Source: Candidatus Lachnoclostridium stercoravium (GTDB taxonomy: Bacteria; Bacillota; Clostridia; Lachnospirales; Lachnospiraceae). From it: a DNA stretch of 64,000 bases. Made by a program: the position numbers and the translations under genes. Positions 1 to 10,082 of this stretch are shown here, one piece after another; position 1 is the stretch's first letter; each line of letters begins with the position of its first letter. The notes beneath the pieces were generated by a model. It saw nothing but the letters and a program-made list of their open reading frames with translations. It was not told where the DNA came from and made no database searches. The stretch covers positions 1 through 64,000 of the forward strand of contig DWZA01000091.1 in assembly GCA_019118365.1 (NCBI GenBank), read 5' to 3'.

Positions 1-2
1 AT

Positions 3-548
3 GTTACGATGGACGACTATATTCCATTTAACGAGTTCTTTATCATACCTTATCTGCTGTGGTTTTTATACGTAGGCGGAGCGATCCTTTATTTCTTCTT
101 CACTGACAAGAAGAGCTATTACCGGCTGTGCGCCTTCCTTTTTATCGGCATGACCATAAGCCTGATCATCTGCACAGTCTTTCCAAACGGAACTGCTTTC
201 CGGCCTGCGATCAACCCTGAGAAAAATATTTTCTCCTGGATGGTATTCCATCTGTATCGTACGGATACCTGTACCAATGTATTTCCAAGTATCCACGTGT
301 TCAACTCCATTGGAGTCCACCTCGCTGTTATGCACAGTGAAAAGCTTAGCGGCAACCAGCTGATCCGGACCGGATCCTTTATCCTGATGGTCCTCATATG
401 TCTCTCTACTGTATTTTTAAAACAGCACTCTGTACTGGATGGCTTTGGTTCCATCACCATGGCATACTTCCTTTACAGCGCTATATACAGCAAGGCATAC
501 GGGTACAGCCGCCGCAAGGCAGCAGCAGCCAGAAAGGCTTTAAGCTGA
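3..548 (+). CDS. PAP2-family phosphatase, N-terminus outside the window
   Basis: Membrane phosphatase of the PAP2 (type 2 phosphatidic acid phosphatase) family, which dephosphorylates lipid phosphates such as undecaprenyl or phosphatidylglycerol phosphate. The reading frame is open to the first base of the window. The ATG at base 9 lies at a point usually internal in this family, so about 30-50 residues are probably missing. Visible signatures are FRP, FPSIH (the PSxH motif) and KQHSVLD (the HxxxD motif), spread over several hydrophobic segments. A strong terminator follows. Family confident, substrate unknown. Confidence 0.8.
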   Translation, partial: VTMDDYIPFNEFFIIPYLLWFLYVGGAILYFFFTDKKSYYRLCAFLFIGMTISLIICTVFPNGTAFRPAINPEKNIFSWMVFHLYRTDTCTNVFPSIHVFNSIGVHLAVMHSEKLSGNQLIRTGSFILMVLICLSTVFLKQHSVLDGFGSITMAYFLYSAIYSKAYGYSRRKAAAARKALS

Positions 549-571
549 ATATCCTGATCAAGATCCTGCCG

Positions 572-611
572 ATCGGATAGGGGAATCCATCCCCTATCCG
601 ATTATTTTTTT
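572..611 (+). terminator. Rho-independent terminator of the PAP2 gene
   Basis: A 12-bp perfect stem (ATCGGATAGGGG with its complement) around a 7-nt loop is followed by TTATTTTTTT. It sits 24 bp after the stop codon. Confidence 0.9.
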
Positions 612-659
612 GTGTTATGGATCACGGACTCTTCGGGATCCGTTTTCTGTTTTCAGGCA

Positions 660-708
660 TAAAAACGGAGCCGCTGCTCCAGTAGATCTATCTACTTTTG
701 CAGCGGCC
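660..708 (-). terminator. Terminator of the glycosyltransferase gene (minus strand)
   Basis: Read on the minus strand, GCCGCTGC and GCAGCGGC pair around an inner stem AGTAGA/TCTACT, and the hairpin is followed by a run of T. It lies just downstream of the GT2 stop codon. Confidence 0.8.
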
Positions 709-736
709 CCTTTCCCGCCGTCCTGAACGGCTGATC

Positions 737-1756
737 TTAATTGAAACCGAAGAATCTCTGGGTGATCTTATATCCCGCGATGGAAACCTGTCTTCCGCCT
801 TTTCCCGGAAGGTTCATGCTCTGTCCTAAGAATCCCCATCTGAGCCTGAGATACAGCGGGAAATTCTGCTGTTTCAGGTACTGCCAGAGTTCTTTCTTTT
901 TCTCCAGGTTTTCTTCTGTCCCTGACTTGATCGCCAGGATCGAGCATATGGTCATCATGATCTCCAGATATTTGATCATATAGCTTCTCAGCTTTCTGCA
1001 CGGCAGCTTCGTCACGTCATAATATCCCAGCATAAGCTTTGTCACCTTGATCTGCTGGTCGATCCGGCCGATCATAACCTGTTCGTTTACAGACTGGTCC
1101 GATCTTCCGATAAAATAACGGTAAAAGTTCACGTCGAGGTAATATAAAGTCTTCACATGAGGAAGCGGCTGATATACGAAAATATTGTCTACGTAGAACG
1201 TATGCTTGGGAAGTTCCAGCCCGCATTCCTTTAAAAGCTGGGTGCGGTAGATCACCGAATGCATAAGGATGTACTGGCCTACCATAAACATCTTCACCTG
1301 ATCCCAGGTGATCAGCTCGTGCTGAGGAAGGGCCGTCCGGTAATTCATCACCTTTTTCCGTTTCATTCCTTCTTTTTCATAGACAAAGTTGCTTACCAGC
1401 ATGTCCAGCGTCTCCTGCCCATAGACAAACTTGCGCAGGACTTCCAAGATCTGTTTGTATGCTTCTTCATTTACCCAGTCGTCGCTGTCAACGACCTTAA
1501 AATAGATCCCTGTAGCGTTTCTCAAGCCTGCGTTGACCGCTTCTCCATGGCCTCCATTTTCCTGATGGATCGCCCTGCAGATGTTTGGATAATTTCTGGC
1601 GTATTCATCCGCGATCTCGCCGGTACGGTCCTTTGTGGAACCGTCGTCAACGATCAGTATCTCCACCTCGTCCCCGCCAGGGAGCAGGCTCTCAATGCAA
1701 TGGCGCATATAATTTTCCGAATTATAGCATGGGATTGCGATTGACAGTAGTTTCAT
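737..1756 (-). CDS. Family 2 glycosyltransferase
   Basis: Cytoplasmic GT-A fold transferase that moves a sugar from a nucleotide-sugar donor to a glycan or lipid acceptor. The N-terminus LSIAIPCYNSENYMRHCIES, then ILIVDDGS around residue 35 and a DSDDW metal-binding DxD motif around residue 90, are typical of GT2. The C-terminal 150 residues are less conserved. The start is set by GGAGG seven bases upstream, inside the end of the preceding CPBP gene, which it overlaps by 35 bp, implying translational coupling. The acceptor cannot be read from the sequence. Confidence 0.88.
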   Translation of the reverse strand: MKLLSIAIPCYNSENYMRHCIESLLPGGDEVEILIVDDGSTKDRTGEIADEYARNYPNICRAIHQENGGHGEAVNAGLRNATGIYFKVVDSDDWVNEEAYKQILEVLRKFVYGQETLDMLVSNFVYEKEGMKRKKVMNYRTALPQHELITWDQVKMFMVGQYILMHSVIYRTQLLKECGLELPKHTFYVDNIFVYQPLPHVKTLYYLDVNFYRYFIGRSDQSVNEQVMIGRIDQQIKVTKLMLGYYDVTKLPCRKLRSYMIKYLEIMMTICSILAIKSGTEENLEKKKELWQYLKQQNFPLYLRLRWGFLGQSMNLPGKGGRQVSIAGYKITQRFFGFN

Positions 1757-2522
1757 TATCGTTCCTCCTAACTTTTCCTGTACTGCATACCATCATGACA
1801 GTCATAATACAGCCGGAACACAAGCACAGGAAAACCATCGTTCCGGTTCCCAGATCCTGTTTCCCTACTGTCCATGCCAGAATGAGCGAACTTGCATTTG
1901 CCGCCATATGACAGGCCAGGGGCGCTTTTACGGTTCCGAATATTTCCATGGACCAGCATAAGACCAGTCCCAAAAGGAATGCATAGATCCCCTGAACCAG
2001 ATTTCCATGATATATCCCGAAAAACAGGGAGGATAACAATGCTGCCCCTGGAAATCCCAGTTCTTTTCTTAAATGTCTGAAACAGAAGGCTCTGAAAGCC
2101 CCCTCTTCTCCCGCCGGCCCGGCCAGGCAGACTGCAGCAGCCATAAGCAGCAGACTGCTTCCTCCTTCTTCCCGCCCCAAAGGCGCCATCGCCTCTTTTG
2201 TAAAAGGGATCAGGTTCAGGAGCGTGTTAAAAAAGAGGGAGGCGCTTACAGCGAGAACAGTCATACAGATTATTCCCCTGCTCTTCAGGGACGATTCATC
2301 GCCTTCTTCTCTCAGCAGCGGGAAAAGGAAGATCAAAGCCGCTCCCAGCCCCGCCAGCGCCGTAATAAGAAGGCCGCTGTTCTCTAAAATCTCCGCGCCG
2401 AAGCCCCCGCTTTCCAATACCGGAAGAACCGGCATAAGGAGGCAGCCTGCAAAAAAGGCGAAGCAGCTGTACGCTGCCGCCGGAAGCAGGCAGAACACAG
2501 CGACCCTCAGCCATCTCTTCAT
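1722..2522 (-). CDS. CPBP-family intramembrane metalloprotease (CAAX/Abi type)
   Basis: Polytopic membrane protein of 266 residues. The conserved motifs are GEEGAFRAF (EExxxR, about residue 137), FGIYHGNLVQ (the motif-2 histidine, about residue 168) and CHMAANA (motif 3, about residue 204). These form the metal site of CAAX-type intramembrane proteases, which also include immunity and processing proteins. Hydrophobic helices start at residue 5. It is the first gene of a two-gene unit with the downstream glycosyltransferase and has its own good promoter. Its substrate is unknown. Confidence 0.85.
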   Translation of the reverse strand: MKRWLRVAVFCLLPAAAYSCFAFFAGCLLMPVLPVLESGGFGAEILENSGLLITALAGLGAALIFLFPLLREEGDESSLKSRGIICMTVLAVSASLFFNTLLNLIPFTKEAMAPLGREEGGSSLLLMAAAVCLAGPAGEEGAFRAFCFRHLRKELGFPGAALLSSLFFGIYHGNLVQGIYAFLLGLVLCWSMEIFGTVKAPLACHMAANASSLILAWTVGKQDLGTGTMVFLCLCSGCIMTVMMVCSTGKVRRNDNETTVNRNPML

Positions 2523-2626
2523 GTCTTTGTCATACCTTTCCGATCTGTTTGGCAGCGCCTGCCTGGAAACACTGTGCCAGGCGCCTGCCTTTCGATATTA
2601 TCCACGTTTTTCGGACCTGCTTCCTC

Positions 2627-2655
2627 ATTATACCAAATCGCCTTTTCCTTTCCAA
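2627..2655 (-). promoter_or_regulatory. Promoter of the CPBP-GT2 unit
   Basis: Minus-strand TTGGAA, 17 bp, TATAAT: a near-consensus vegetative promoter about 105 bp upstream of the CPBP start. It lies back to back with the carbamate kinase promoter. Confidence 0.75.
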
Positions 2656-2662
2656 GTAGTTC

Positions 2663-2691
2663 TTGCTTTTTTTCCTGCGGCTAACTATAAT
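2663..2691 (+). promoter_or_regulatory. Promoter of carbamate kinase
   Basis: TTGCTT, 17 bp, TATAAT on the plus strand. Only seven bases separate its -35 from the -35 of the divergent CPBP promoter, so one regulator could affect both. Confidence 0.75.
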
Positions 2692-2780
2692 AAATGTAAT
2701 AGTTCAGACGCAGGCTGGATATATCCGCCAAAAAAGCGCGCAGACTTATCAGAATCCACACCAGAAAAGAGGTATTCCAT

Positions 2781-3716
2781 ATGGCGAAAAAAAGACTTGT
2801 AATGGCTCTCGGCCATGATGCCCTTGGCACAAATCTGCCGGAACAAAAGGCTGCTGTTGCCAAAACAGCCAAACTCATCGCTGATTTTATCCAGGACAGC
2901 TGGCAGGTAGCCATTGTCCACAGCAACGCCCCCCAGGTGGGCATGATCCACGCCGCTATGAATGAATTTGGCAAGGTCCACGAGGGTTACACCCCAGCCC
3001 CTATGTCCGTCTGCTCTGCCATGAGCCAGGGTTATATCGGCTACGACCTTCAGAACGGGATTCGCACGGAGCTGATCAAGCGCGGTATCTATAAGCCGGT
3101 ATCTACGATCCTTACCCAGGTTACTGTGGACCCTTATGACGAATCCTCTTATATCCCGGTTAAAAAGATCGGCCGTTTTATGAGCGCGCAAGAGGCAAAA
3201 GAAGAGGAAGAGAAGGGCAATTATGTAACGGAAGTTCCAGGAAAAGGTTTCTGCCGCATCGTAGCTGCCCCGAAGCCGGTGGCCATCGTAGAGATCGACG
3301 CTATCAAGGCCCTTCTGGATGCAGATCAGATCGTGATCGCCTGCGGAGGCGGCGGTATTCCGGTGATGGAGCAGGGTTCCACCTTGAAGGGAGCCAGCGC
3401 CGTTATTGAAAAAGACTTAGCCAGCGGGCTTCTCGCCCAGGAGGTAGACGCCGACGTGCTGATGATCCTCACCGACGTAGACGAGGTTGCCTTAAACTAC
3501 GGAAGTTCCGATGAAAGAGGGCTGACAGAGCTTTCTGCAAAAGATGCGGATAAATACATGGAAGACGGACAGTTCGGTTCCGACACCATGGCGCCGAAGA
3601 TCCAGGCCGCCCTCTCCTTCTTAAGATCCGGCAAGGACCGCGCCGCTGTGATCACATCCCAGAACAAGGCAAAAGAAGCTATGGCAGGCAAATCCGGAAC
3701 CTGGATCCGCCCGTGA
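2781..3716 (+). CDS. arcC: Carbamate kinase
   Basis: Cytoplasmic amino-acid-kinase-fold enzyme that makes ATP from carbamoyl phosphate and ADP in arginine or agmatine/purine degradation. It also works in reverse. The length of 311 residues is normal. Landmarks are the N-terminal ALGHDAL, VHSNAPQVG, the substrate-loop stretch GYIGYDLQNGI around residue 90, IACGGGGIPV around residue 190 and ILTDVDEVALNYG around residue 237. No arginine deiminase or ornithine carbamoyltransferase is nearby, so it stands alone. It neighbours carAB, which makes the same intermediate. Confidence 0.93.
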   Translation: MAKKRLVMALGHDALGTNLPEQKAAVAKTAKLIADFIQDSWQVAIVHSNAPQVGMIHAAMNEFGKVHEGYTPAPMSVCSAMSQGYIGYDLQNGIRTELIKRGIYKPVSTILTQVTVDPYDESSYIPVKKIGRFMSAQEAKEEEEKGNYVTEVPGKGFCRIVAAPKPVAIVEIDAIKALLDADQIVIACGGGGIPVMEQGSTLKGASAVIEKDLASGLLAQEVDADVLMILTDVDEVALNYGSSDERGLTELSAKDADKYMEDGQFGSDTMAPKIQAALSFLRSGKDRAAVITSQNKAKEAMAGKSGTWIRP

Positions 3717-3783
3717 ATAAAACGTATCGCTTACAGCGATATCACCGGGCTTTAGCCCTGCTTGACAGAGCTTTCACAGTAAC

Positions 3784-3840
3784 AAAAAGCCATTGGCCCT
3801 GCAGAAAATATATCTGCCAGCCAATGGCTTTTTCTTGTTT
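3784..3840. terminator. Bidirectional terminator between arcC and the alcohol dehydrogenase
   Basis: The convergent genes share a hairpin, AAAAAGCCATTGGC paired with GCCAATGGCTTTTT, with an inner GCAG/CTGC. It has A before and T after the stem, so it can terminate both strands. Confidence 0.88.
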
Positions 3841-3860
3841 TATATCTGTTTAAATACAGT

Positions 3861-4970
3861 TCAATCTTTTTCGCAGGCTGTGCGGTACATATCTACCACA
3901 TCGTCCCTGGTCACTTCAAAGGCTCCGTTGCGGATATTCTTCGCCTTCATGGCGATGTCGGCGAATTTCTGAATCTCTTCTTCTGTAGCTTTTGTTTTCT
4001 CCTTCAAAAGCTTCTCCATCATCTCTGACAGTTCTGCAGGGTCTTTCATTCCAAGAGCCTGTAAAATAGCTTCCGCCCGCTCTGGAGCTCTTTCTTTCGC
4101 AAGCTTTAAGAATCCGCCCAGCAAAAGCCCGTTGGCCCTGCCATGGTCGTCTCCTTTAAAGTAGGTAAGCTCGTAGCCCATGGAATGGACGGCTGTGGTT
4201 CCTGTGTGGGCGATCACCATTCCCCCAAGGGTGGAGCCGTAAAGCAGCTTTTCCCGCACATCCATGGAAAGTTCTCCTTCAGACAGCAGATCGCCAAAAC
4301 AGGAAGCGATCACGCTGATACTCTCTTTTGCCAGGATGTCGCTGATGCTGGTCGCCTTGCTGGAAAGCATTCCTTCCAGGGAATGGGACAGGGCGTCGAT
4401 CGCCGTATGGACCGTGGTGCGCCTTCCCATGTGCATCATATATTTCGCATCCAGGAAAGAGACGGTAGGGAAGATCAGCGGAGTGCTGATACTGCTCTTT
4501 GTCTGAAGACGGTCATTGGTAAGGATGGCCGCTTTCGTTACCTCAGAGCCGGTTCCAGCGGTGGTGGGGATCATGACCATCGGCGGAAGGCAGTCTTTGT
4601 AATTTCCGGAAAACAGATCTTCTTCCCTGATCTCCTGGCTGTAAAGAAGGGCGATCACTTTGGCCGCATCCATCGGAGATCCACCGCCGATTCCTACGAC
4701 AAAATCCGCGCCGCAGGCCTTCATCTTTTCCGCTCCCTTATAGACAACTTCGATCGTAGGATTGCTCATGATCTCGTCAAATACTTCAAATTCCATTCCG
4801 CAGGCCTTTAACGCCGCTTCCACGTCGTCCTGGGAACCGTTTTTCTTCGCGGAAGACTTTCCTGTAACAATAAACGCCTTCTTACCCAGGGAAGTCCATA
4901 TCTCCGGGTGGGAGGTCACGCAGTCGCTGCCCTGGATCACTTTTACTGGCATATAAAATTCAAAATTCAT
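3861..4970 (-). CDS. Iron-containing alcohol dehydrogenase
   Basis: Group III NAD(P)-dependent alcohol dehydrogenase. The Rossmann segment carries VGIGGGSPMDAAK around residue 93. The metal-binding half shows AIDALSHSLE and HSMGYELTYFKGDDHGRAN, which supply the Asp and His iron ligands. The ORF track starts 22 codons upstream, but AAAGGAGAG sits six bases before the internal ATG of MNFEFYMPVK, so the protein is 369 residues. The substrate could be ethanol, butanol, a diol or another short alcohol. It converges on arcC. Confidence 0.9.
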   Translation of the reverse strand: MNFEFYMPVKVIQGSDCVTSHPEIWTSLGKKAFIVTGKSSAKKNGSQDDVEAALKACGMEFEVFDEIMSNPTIEVVYKGAEKMKACGADFVVGIGGGSPMDAAKVIALLYSQEIREEDLFSGNYKDCLPPMVMIPTTAGTGSEVTKAAILTNDRLQTKSSISTPLIFPTVSFLDAKYMMHMGRRTTVHTAIDALSHSLEGMLSSKATSISDILAKESISVIASCFGDLLSEGELSMDVREKLLYGSTLGGMVIAHTGTTAVHSMGYELTYFKGDDHGRANGLLLGGFLKLAKERAPERAEAILQALGMKDPAELSEMMEKLLKEKTKATEEEIQKFADIAMKAKNIRNGAFEVTRDDVVDMYRTACEKD

Positions 4971-5037
4971 GGCTGTCTCTCCTTTGCTGTGATTTTTATT
5001 GCGGCAGTTCGGGGCGCCCTGAACTGCCGCACGCATT

Positions 5038-8000
5038 TTACCGATTGTCTACCGTTGCGATGTCGATCAGCGTCAGTTCTTTCGCCCGGTTTTCCAGGCT
5101 GGTTGCCAGAGCCGCCGCCGTATCTAAAGAGGTGAGGACGCTGACTCCTGTCTCCACCGCGTTTCTGCGGATCACAAATCCGTCTTTGGAATGCTCCGCG
5201 CCCTGGGGCGGGATGTCGATGATCAGATCGATCTCGTGGCCGAGCACAAGATCCAGGATGTTCGGGGACTCCTGTTCCAGCTTGGGCACGCTCAGCACGC
5301 GCACTCCGTTGTCATAGAGATATTTTGCCGTTCCTCTGGTAGCGAAGATCCGGTATCCCTGAGCCTGGAAACGTTTTGCGATATCCACGGCTTCTTCCTT
5401 TTCCTCGTCTCTTACGGTAATGATCATATTCCTGTATTTCGGGAGCTTGATCCCTGCTCCCTGGAAAGCCTTGTAAAGGGCTTCGTTGAAGGTCTTTGCG
5501 ATTCCCAGGCATTCTCCTGTGGACTTCATCTCCGGCCCCAGGCTTACGTCCGCGCCGTGGATCTTCTCAAAGGAGAATACCGGCATCTTGATGGCGATGT
5601 AATCTCCGTTTTTCTGAAGTCCCGGTTCATATCCCAGCTCCCGGATCGTGTGGCCGCAGATGATCCTGGTGGCAAGCGGAACGATGGGGATGCCTGTAAC
5701 TTTGCTGATATAAGGCACGGTACGGGAAGAACGGGGATTGACTTCGATGATGTAAACGTCTTCTCCGTCAACGATAAACTGGATGTTGATCATGCCCTTT
5801 ACATGAAGGGCGCGGGCCAGCTTCTCCGTATACTCTACGATGGTCTGTTTATTGCTTTCTGTAATGCTCTGGGCAGGATAAACGGAAATACTGTCTCCGG
5901 AGTGGATGCCTGTCCGCTCGATATGCTCCATGATCCCTGGGATCAGGATGTCCTTGCCGTCGCAGATAGCGTCTACCTCGATCTCCTTGCCCATGATATA
6001 TTTATCCACCAGGATCGGGTGCTCCTGGGCGATCTGATTGATAATGCCGATAAATTCGTCGATGTCCTCGTCGTTGATCGCGATCTGCATGCCCTGTCCG
6101 CCCAGCACGTAGGACGGCCTTACGAGCACCGGATAGCCCAGCTGGTGAGCGGCGTTTTTCGCCTCTTCCGCAGTAAATACGGTCTGGCCTGCCGGCCTTG
6201 GAATACCGCATTTTTCCAGGATCTCGTCGAAGCGCTCCCTGTCTTCCGCCGCGTCTACGTCTTCCGCCGCAGTCCCCAGGATCGGAACGCCCATCTTCAT
6301 CAGGGCTTCTGTCAGCTTAATGGCCGTCTGGCCGCCAAACTGCACCACCGCTCCGTCCGGCTTCTCAATGTCCACGATGCTCTCCACATCCTCCGGGGTC
6401 AGCGGTTCAAAATACAGTTTATTTGCAATATCAAAGTCTGTACTTACTGTCTCCGGGTTGTTATTGATAATGATCGTCTCGTAGCCTTCTTTTTCAAATG
6501 TCCATGTGCTGTGTACGGAGCAGAAGTCAAATTCGATCCCCTGTCCGATACGGATCGGGCCGGAACCGAGGACCAGGACCTTCTTCCTGTCGTGCCCTCC
6601 TTCCGCCTCGTTTTCACTGCCGAAGCAGGAATAGTAATAGGGCGTGGCGGCTTCAAATTCCGCGGCGCAGGTATCGACCATCTTGTATGCCGCCCGGATG
6701 CCGCATTCATACCGCATGGCTTTGATCTCTTCCTGGGGGATCGTCGTCAGGCGGGCGATCACATTATCCGGGAACTCGATCCGCTTCGCTTCTCTTAAAA
6801 GTTCCTCTGGAAGATAGTCTCTTGCATTTCCAGAGATCGGGTTTTCCTTGCCTGCAGCGGCTTTTACCCCGCCTTTTCCCGCTCTGGCTGCTTTTACCTT
6901 CCAGCCCACTGTCTTCAGCGCGTTTTCCATCTCCACAAGAGCGGAGATCTTATCAATAAACCACATATCGATCCTGGTGATATCGTGGATCGTCTCATAG
7001 GAAACATTTCTTCTCAAAGCCTCCGCGATCACCCAGATCCTGCGGTCGTCCGGCTGATAGAGCAGGTCTAAAAGCTCGTCGTCGCTTAATTCTGAAAAAT
7101 CATAGGACAGCAGGCAGTCCACATGCTGTTCCAGGGAACGGATGGCCTTCATCAGAGCGCCTTCGAAATTAGTGCAGATGCTCATGACCTCGCCGGTAGC
7201 CTTCATCTGGGTGCCCAGAGTACGGTTGGCGCTGATGAATTTATCAAAAGGAAGCCTTGGCATCTTGACTACGCAGTAGTCCAGCATAGGCTCAAAGCTG
7301 GCGTATGTCTTCTGTGTAACTGCGTTTTTGATCTCGTCCAGGGTGTAGCCCAAAGCGATCTTTGCCGCCACCTTGGCGATGGGGTAGCCCGTAGCCTTGG
7401 AAGCCAGGGCGGAGGAACGGCTTACGCGGGGATTTACCTCGATGACGCAGTATTCAAAACTCTCCGGGTGAAGGGCGTACTGAACGTTGCAGCCGCCGGT
7501 GATCCCCAGCTCTGTGATGATGTTGAGAGCGGAGGTACGGAGCATCTGATATTCCTTATCTCCTAAAGTCTGGGACGGAGCCACAACGATGCTGTCTCCG
7601 GTGTGGATCCCTACCGGATCGATATTTTCCATGTTGCAGACAGTGATCACATTGCCCGCGCCGTCTCGCATTACTTCGTATTCGATCTCTTTCCAGCCTG
7701 CGATACACCGCTCTACCAGCACCTGTCCCACTCTGGAAAGGCGCAGGCCGTTCTGGAGGATCTCTACCAGTTCTTCCTGATCATGGGCAATGCCGCCGCC
7801 GCTTCCGCCAAGGGTGTACGCCGGACGGAGCACCACTGGGTATCCGATGGTATTGGTAAAAGCGATACCGTCCTCTACATTTTCCACCACTTTGGAAGGA
7901 GCCACCGGCTCGCCGATCTTTTCCATCGTCTCTTTAAATTCCAAACGGTCTTCTGCCTTCCGGATCGTCGCCGCAGTGGTTCCGATAAGTCTTACGTTAT

Positions 8001-8331
8001 GAGCCTTTAAGAAACCGGCCTCCTCCAGCTCCATAGCAAGGTTTAAGCCAGCCTGTCCCCCAAGGGTCGGCAGGACGCTGTCTGGTTTTTCCTTTAAGAT
8101 CAGCTGTTCCACTACTTCTACGGTCAGCGGCTCTATGTAAACCCGGTCTGCAATATCCTTATCTGTCATGATCGTAGCCGGATTGGAGTTGAGCAGTACC
8201 ACTTCGATCCCCTCTTCCTTCAGGGAACGGCAGGCCTGGGTGCCTGCATAGTCAAATTCTGCTGCCTGTCCGATGATGATCGGGCCGGAGCCGATCACCA
8301 ATACCTTTTTAATATCTGGATTCTTTGGCAT
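5038..8331 (-). CDS. carB: Carbamoyl-phosphate synthase large subunit
   Basis: Makes carbamoyl phosphate from bicarbonate, ammonia delivered by CarA and two ATP, for pyrimidines and arginine. The layout is two homologous ATP-grasp halves (for example [17 protein letters not shown] at residue 13 and [17 protein letters not shown] near 590) and a C-terminal MGS-like allosteric domain. At 1097 residues it is about 25 longer than the E. coli protein. The extra length seems to lie mainly in an Ala/Lys/Gly-rich linker at about residues 480-510. The start overlaps the carA stop in TAATG. Confidence 0.97.
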   Translation of the reverse strand: MPKNPDIKKVLVIGSGPIIIGQAAEFDYAGTQACRSLKEEGIEVVLLNSNPATIMTDKDIADRVYIEPLTVEVVEQLILKEKPDSVLPTLGGQAGLNLAMELEEAGFLKAHNVRLIGTTAATIRKAEDRLEFKETMEKIGEPVAPSKVVENVEDGIAFTNTIGYPVVLRPAYTLGGSGGGIAHDQEELVEILQNGLRLSRVGQVLVERCIAGWKEIEYEVMRDGAGNVITVCNMENIDPVGIHTGDSIVVAPSQTLGDKEYQMLRTSALNIITELGITGGCNVQYALHPESFEYCVIEVNPRVSRSSALASKATGYPIAKVAAKIALGYTLDEIKNAVTQKTYASFEPMLDYCVVKMPRLPFDKFISANRTLGTQMKATGEVMSICTNFEGALMKAIRSLEQHVDCLLSYDFSELSDDELLDLLYQPDDRRIWVIAEALRRNVSYETIHDITRIDMWFIDKISALVEMENALKTVGWKVKAARAGKGGVKAAAGKENPISGNARDYLPEELLREAKRIEFPDNVIARLTTIPQEEIKAMRYECGIRAAYKMVDTCAAEFEAATPYYYSCFGSENEAEGGHDRKKVLVLGSGPIRIGQGIEFDFCSVHSTWTFEKEGYETIIINNNPETVSTDFDIANKLYFEPLTPEDVESIVDIEKPDGAVVQFGGQTAIKLTEALMKMGVPILGTAAEDVDAAEDRERFDEILEKCGIPRPAGQTVFTAEEAKNAAHQLGYPVLVRPSYVLGGQGMQIAINDEDIDEFIGIINQIAQEHPILVDKYIMGKEIEVDAICDGKDILIPGIMEHIERTGIHSGDSISVYPAQSITESNKQTIVEYTEKLARALHVKGMINIQFIVDGEDVYIIEVNPRSSRTVPYISKVTGIPIVPLATRIICGHTIRELGYEPGLQKNGDYIAIKMPVFSFEKIHGADVSLGPEMKSTGECLGIAKTFNEALYKAFQGAGIKLPKYRNMIITVRDEEKEEAVDIAKRFQAQGYRIFATRGTAKYLYDNGVRVLSVPKLEQESPNILDLVLGHEIDLIIDIPPQGAEHSKDGFVIRRNAVETGVSVLTSLDTAAALATSLENRAKELTLIDIATVDNR

Positions 8332-9404
8332 TATTCATTTCCCTCCATCATCTTTAAGAAACGGTCAAACAGGTAACTGGAGTCCTGAGGGCCTGGGCAC
8401 GCCTCCGGATGGTACTGGACAGTGAAAATATTTTTTCCTGTGTACTTCAATCCCTCATTGGTGCCGTCGTTGACATTGACAAATGCAGGCACGGCAACCG
8501 CAGGATCCAGGCTCTCTGTATCCACCGCGTATCCATGGTTCTGGGATGAAATGTAAACTCTTCCTGTCTCCAGATCCTTTACCGGGTGGTTGCCGCCTCT
8601 GTGGCCGTATTTCAGCTTGTAGGTATTGGCTCCTGTAGCCAGCGCCATCAGCTGATGTCCCAGACAGATCGCAAAGATCGGAACATTGGAGTCGTACAGC
8701 TTTCTGATCTCCCGGATGACCTCCACATTCTCCTTGGGATCCCCAGGACCGTTGGAGAGCATGATGCCGTCCGGAGAAGAGCTTAAGATCTCTTCCGCGC
8801 TTGTATCGGAAGGATATACCGTCACCTGGCAGCCTCTTTTATTTAAAGAACGGGCGATATTTTTCTTCGCTCCCAGATCCAGAAGGGCTACTTTCTTACC
8901 CTCTCCGGGAAGAACGTACTTCTCTTTTGTGGTGGTCGCCTTTACCACTCCCTGGACAGAATATTCTTTCATCCGTCTTACGGCATCCTCCAGATCATAA
9001 TTTTCATTGGTGGTGATCATGCCGTTCATGGTTCCTTTTTCTCTTAATATCTTCGTAAGGGCTCTTGTATCGATTCCGCTGATACCTGGGATGTCGTGGG
9101 ACTCTAAGAAATGCTGGATCGTATCCTCGCTTCTGAAATTGCTGGGGATTCGTGATAATTCTCTGACAATATAGCCGTCCGGCCAGGGCTTTAAAGATTC
9201 CATATCTTCATGGCAGATGCCGTAATTACCGATCAGGGGATAGGTCATAACGACCGCCTGTCCTGCGTAAGAAGGATCCGTCAATACTTCCAGATAACCG
9301 GTCATAGATGTGTTAAAAACGATCTCGCTGATCACTTCTCTGGGAGAACCGATGCTCGTCCCCTGGAATACGGTTCCGTCTTCCAATACCAAAAATGCTT
9401 TCAT
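8331..9404 (-). CDS. carA: Carbamoyl-phosphate synthase small (glutaminase) subunit
   Basis: Class I glutamine amidotransferase subunit that hydrolyses glutamine and channels ammonia to CarB. The N-terminal CPSase domain ([15 protein letters not shown]) is followed by the amidotransferase domain with the nucleophile in [14 protein letters not shown] and the catalytic His-Glu pair in [11 protein letters not shown]. The 357-residue length is typical. It is the first gene of the carAB operon, with a strong promoter and a short leader. No PyrR-type attenuator is visible in the roughly 40-base leader. Confidence 0.97.
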   Translation of the reverse strand: MKAFLVLEDGTVFQGTSIGSPREVISEIVFNTSMTGYLEVLTDPSYAGQAVVMTYPLIGNYGICHEDMESLKPWPDGYIVRELSRIPSNFRSEDTIQHFLESHDIPGISGIDTRALTKILREKGTMNGMITTNENYDLEDAVRRMKEYSVQGVVKATTTKEKYVLPGEGKKVALLDLGAKKNIARSLNKRGCQVTVYPSDTSAEEILSSSPDGIMLSNGPGDPKENVEVIREIRKLYDSNVPIFAICLGHQLMALATGANTYKLKYGHRGGNHPVKDLETGRVYISSQNHGYAVDTESLDPAVAVPAFVNVNDGTNEGLKYTGKNIFTVQYHPEACPGPQDSSYLFDRFLKMMEGNE

Positions 9405-9453
9405 AGGGTACCTGTCCTTTCCTTAGTTATCGAAAAATGCCTAAATTGAATAG

Positions 9454-9482
9454 ATTATACACGATTCGACGAGGTTTTTCAA
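9454..9482 (-). promoter_or_regulatory. carAB promoter
   Basis: Minus-strand TTGAAA, 17 bp, TATAAT, about 50 bases upstream of the carA ATG. Confidence 0.8.
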
Positions 9483-9500
9483 CTGAAATTTTGAAAATAC

Positions 9501-9641
9501 TTCAGCCGTGCACCAGGATATATGATACAGAGCGTTACAAGCTTGCTTGTAAAAGCGATTTGACATATATCCTGGCATAAGGATGACATCCAGGGCTTCT
9601 TGTCAGCACATTCTGTGCTGGCAAGAAGATACACGGCTGAA
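9501..9641 (-). repeat. 141-bp palindromic repeat, copy A (inverted relative to copies B and C)
   Basis: Bounded by perfect terminal inverted repeats TTCAGCCGTG and CACGGCTGAA. Three inner hairpins are visible: a roughly 15-bp stem around CAGCACA/TGTGCTG, a stem CCAGGATATATG/CATATATCCTGG, and inside the latter TTACAAGC/GCTTGTAA. Nearly the same sequence occurs at 12431 and 59726. It has no coding capacity and lies between the carAB promoter and a second structured region. Confidence 0.9.
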
Positions 9642-9654
9642 CTTATCAATGCCA

Positions 9655-9833
9655 TCTGAGCGCCGTTCTGTGTGCAAACACGGCGATCGGGGCGGCTTTG
9701 CTGCGCCGCCTATCACAGCCAGAGGAGCGAAACTCACCCTCACGGGTTCAAACAGCGCTCCTCTGGCCGCGCTATGCTCGCAAAGCCACGCCCCGATTTC
9801 GCCGAATCATTTGCCCACAGAACGGCGCTCAGA
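9655..9833 (+). repeat. Structured palindromic element 1 of an inverted pair (about 179 bp)
   Basis: An outer 18-bp perfect inverted repeat starts TCTGAGCGCCGTTCTGTG. It encloses GGCGATCGG/CCGATTTCGCC, a hairpin GGCG/CGCC, and a long hairpin GCCAGAGGAGCG/CGCTCCTCTGGC. The loops match the element at 10083-10258 on the other strand, while several stems differ but still pair, as expected for a folded RNA or single-stranded DNA. The roughly 250 bp between the two elements also contains hairpins, such as CTGCAGAATA/TATTCTGCAG. Confidence 0.75.
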
Positions 9834-10082
9834 CGGCTATTGCTGTTTTCTGCGGAATTCCTCTCAATCAAGCGTATCTATGAAATGTCATGGCAAGCTA
9901 TGCTCGGCAAAACCGCGCAGATCCTGCAGAATATTTTCCGATCAGTCAGGGAAATCTCTATTCTGCAGCTATCTCCAAAGTTTCTCTCATAAATATGCCA
10001 GAAGCCTGGTTTAACCACATATAGAAAACCTCTTCACTTTATCTTTTTAAAAGAGATTCTACAGCAAATAGCGACTGCTCTC

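Noticed and set aside
5191-6798. 535-codon ORF on the plus strand opposite carB
   Set aside because: An antisense shadow of a confirmed CPSase gene. It has no ribosome site and a composition typical of reversed coding sequence.
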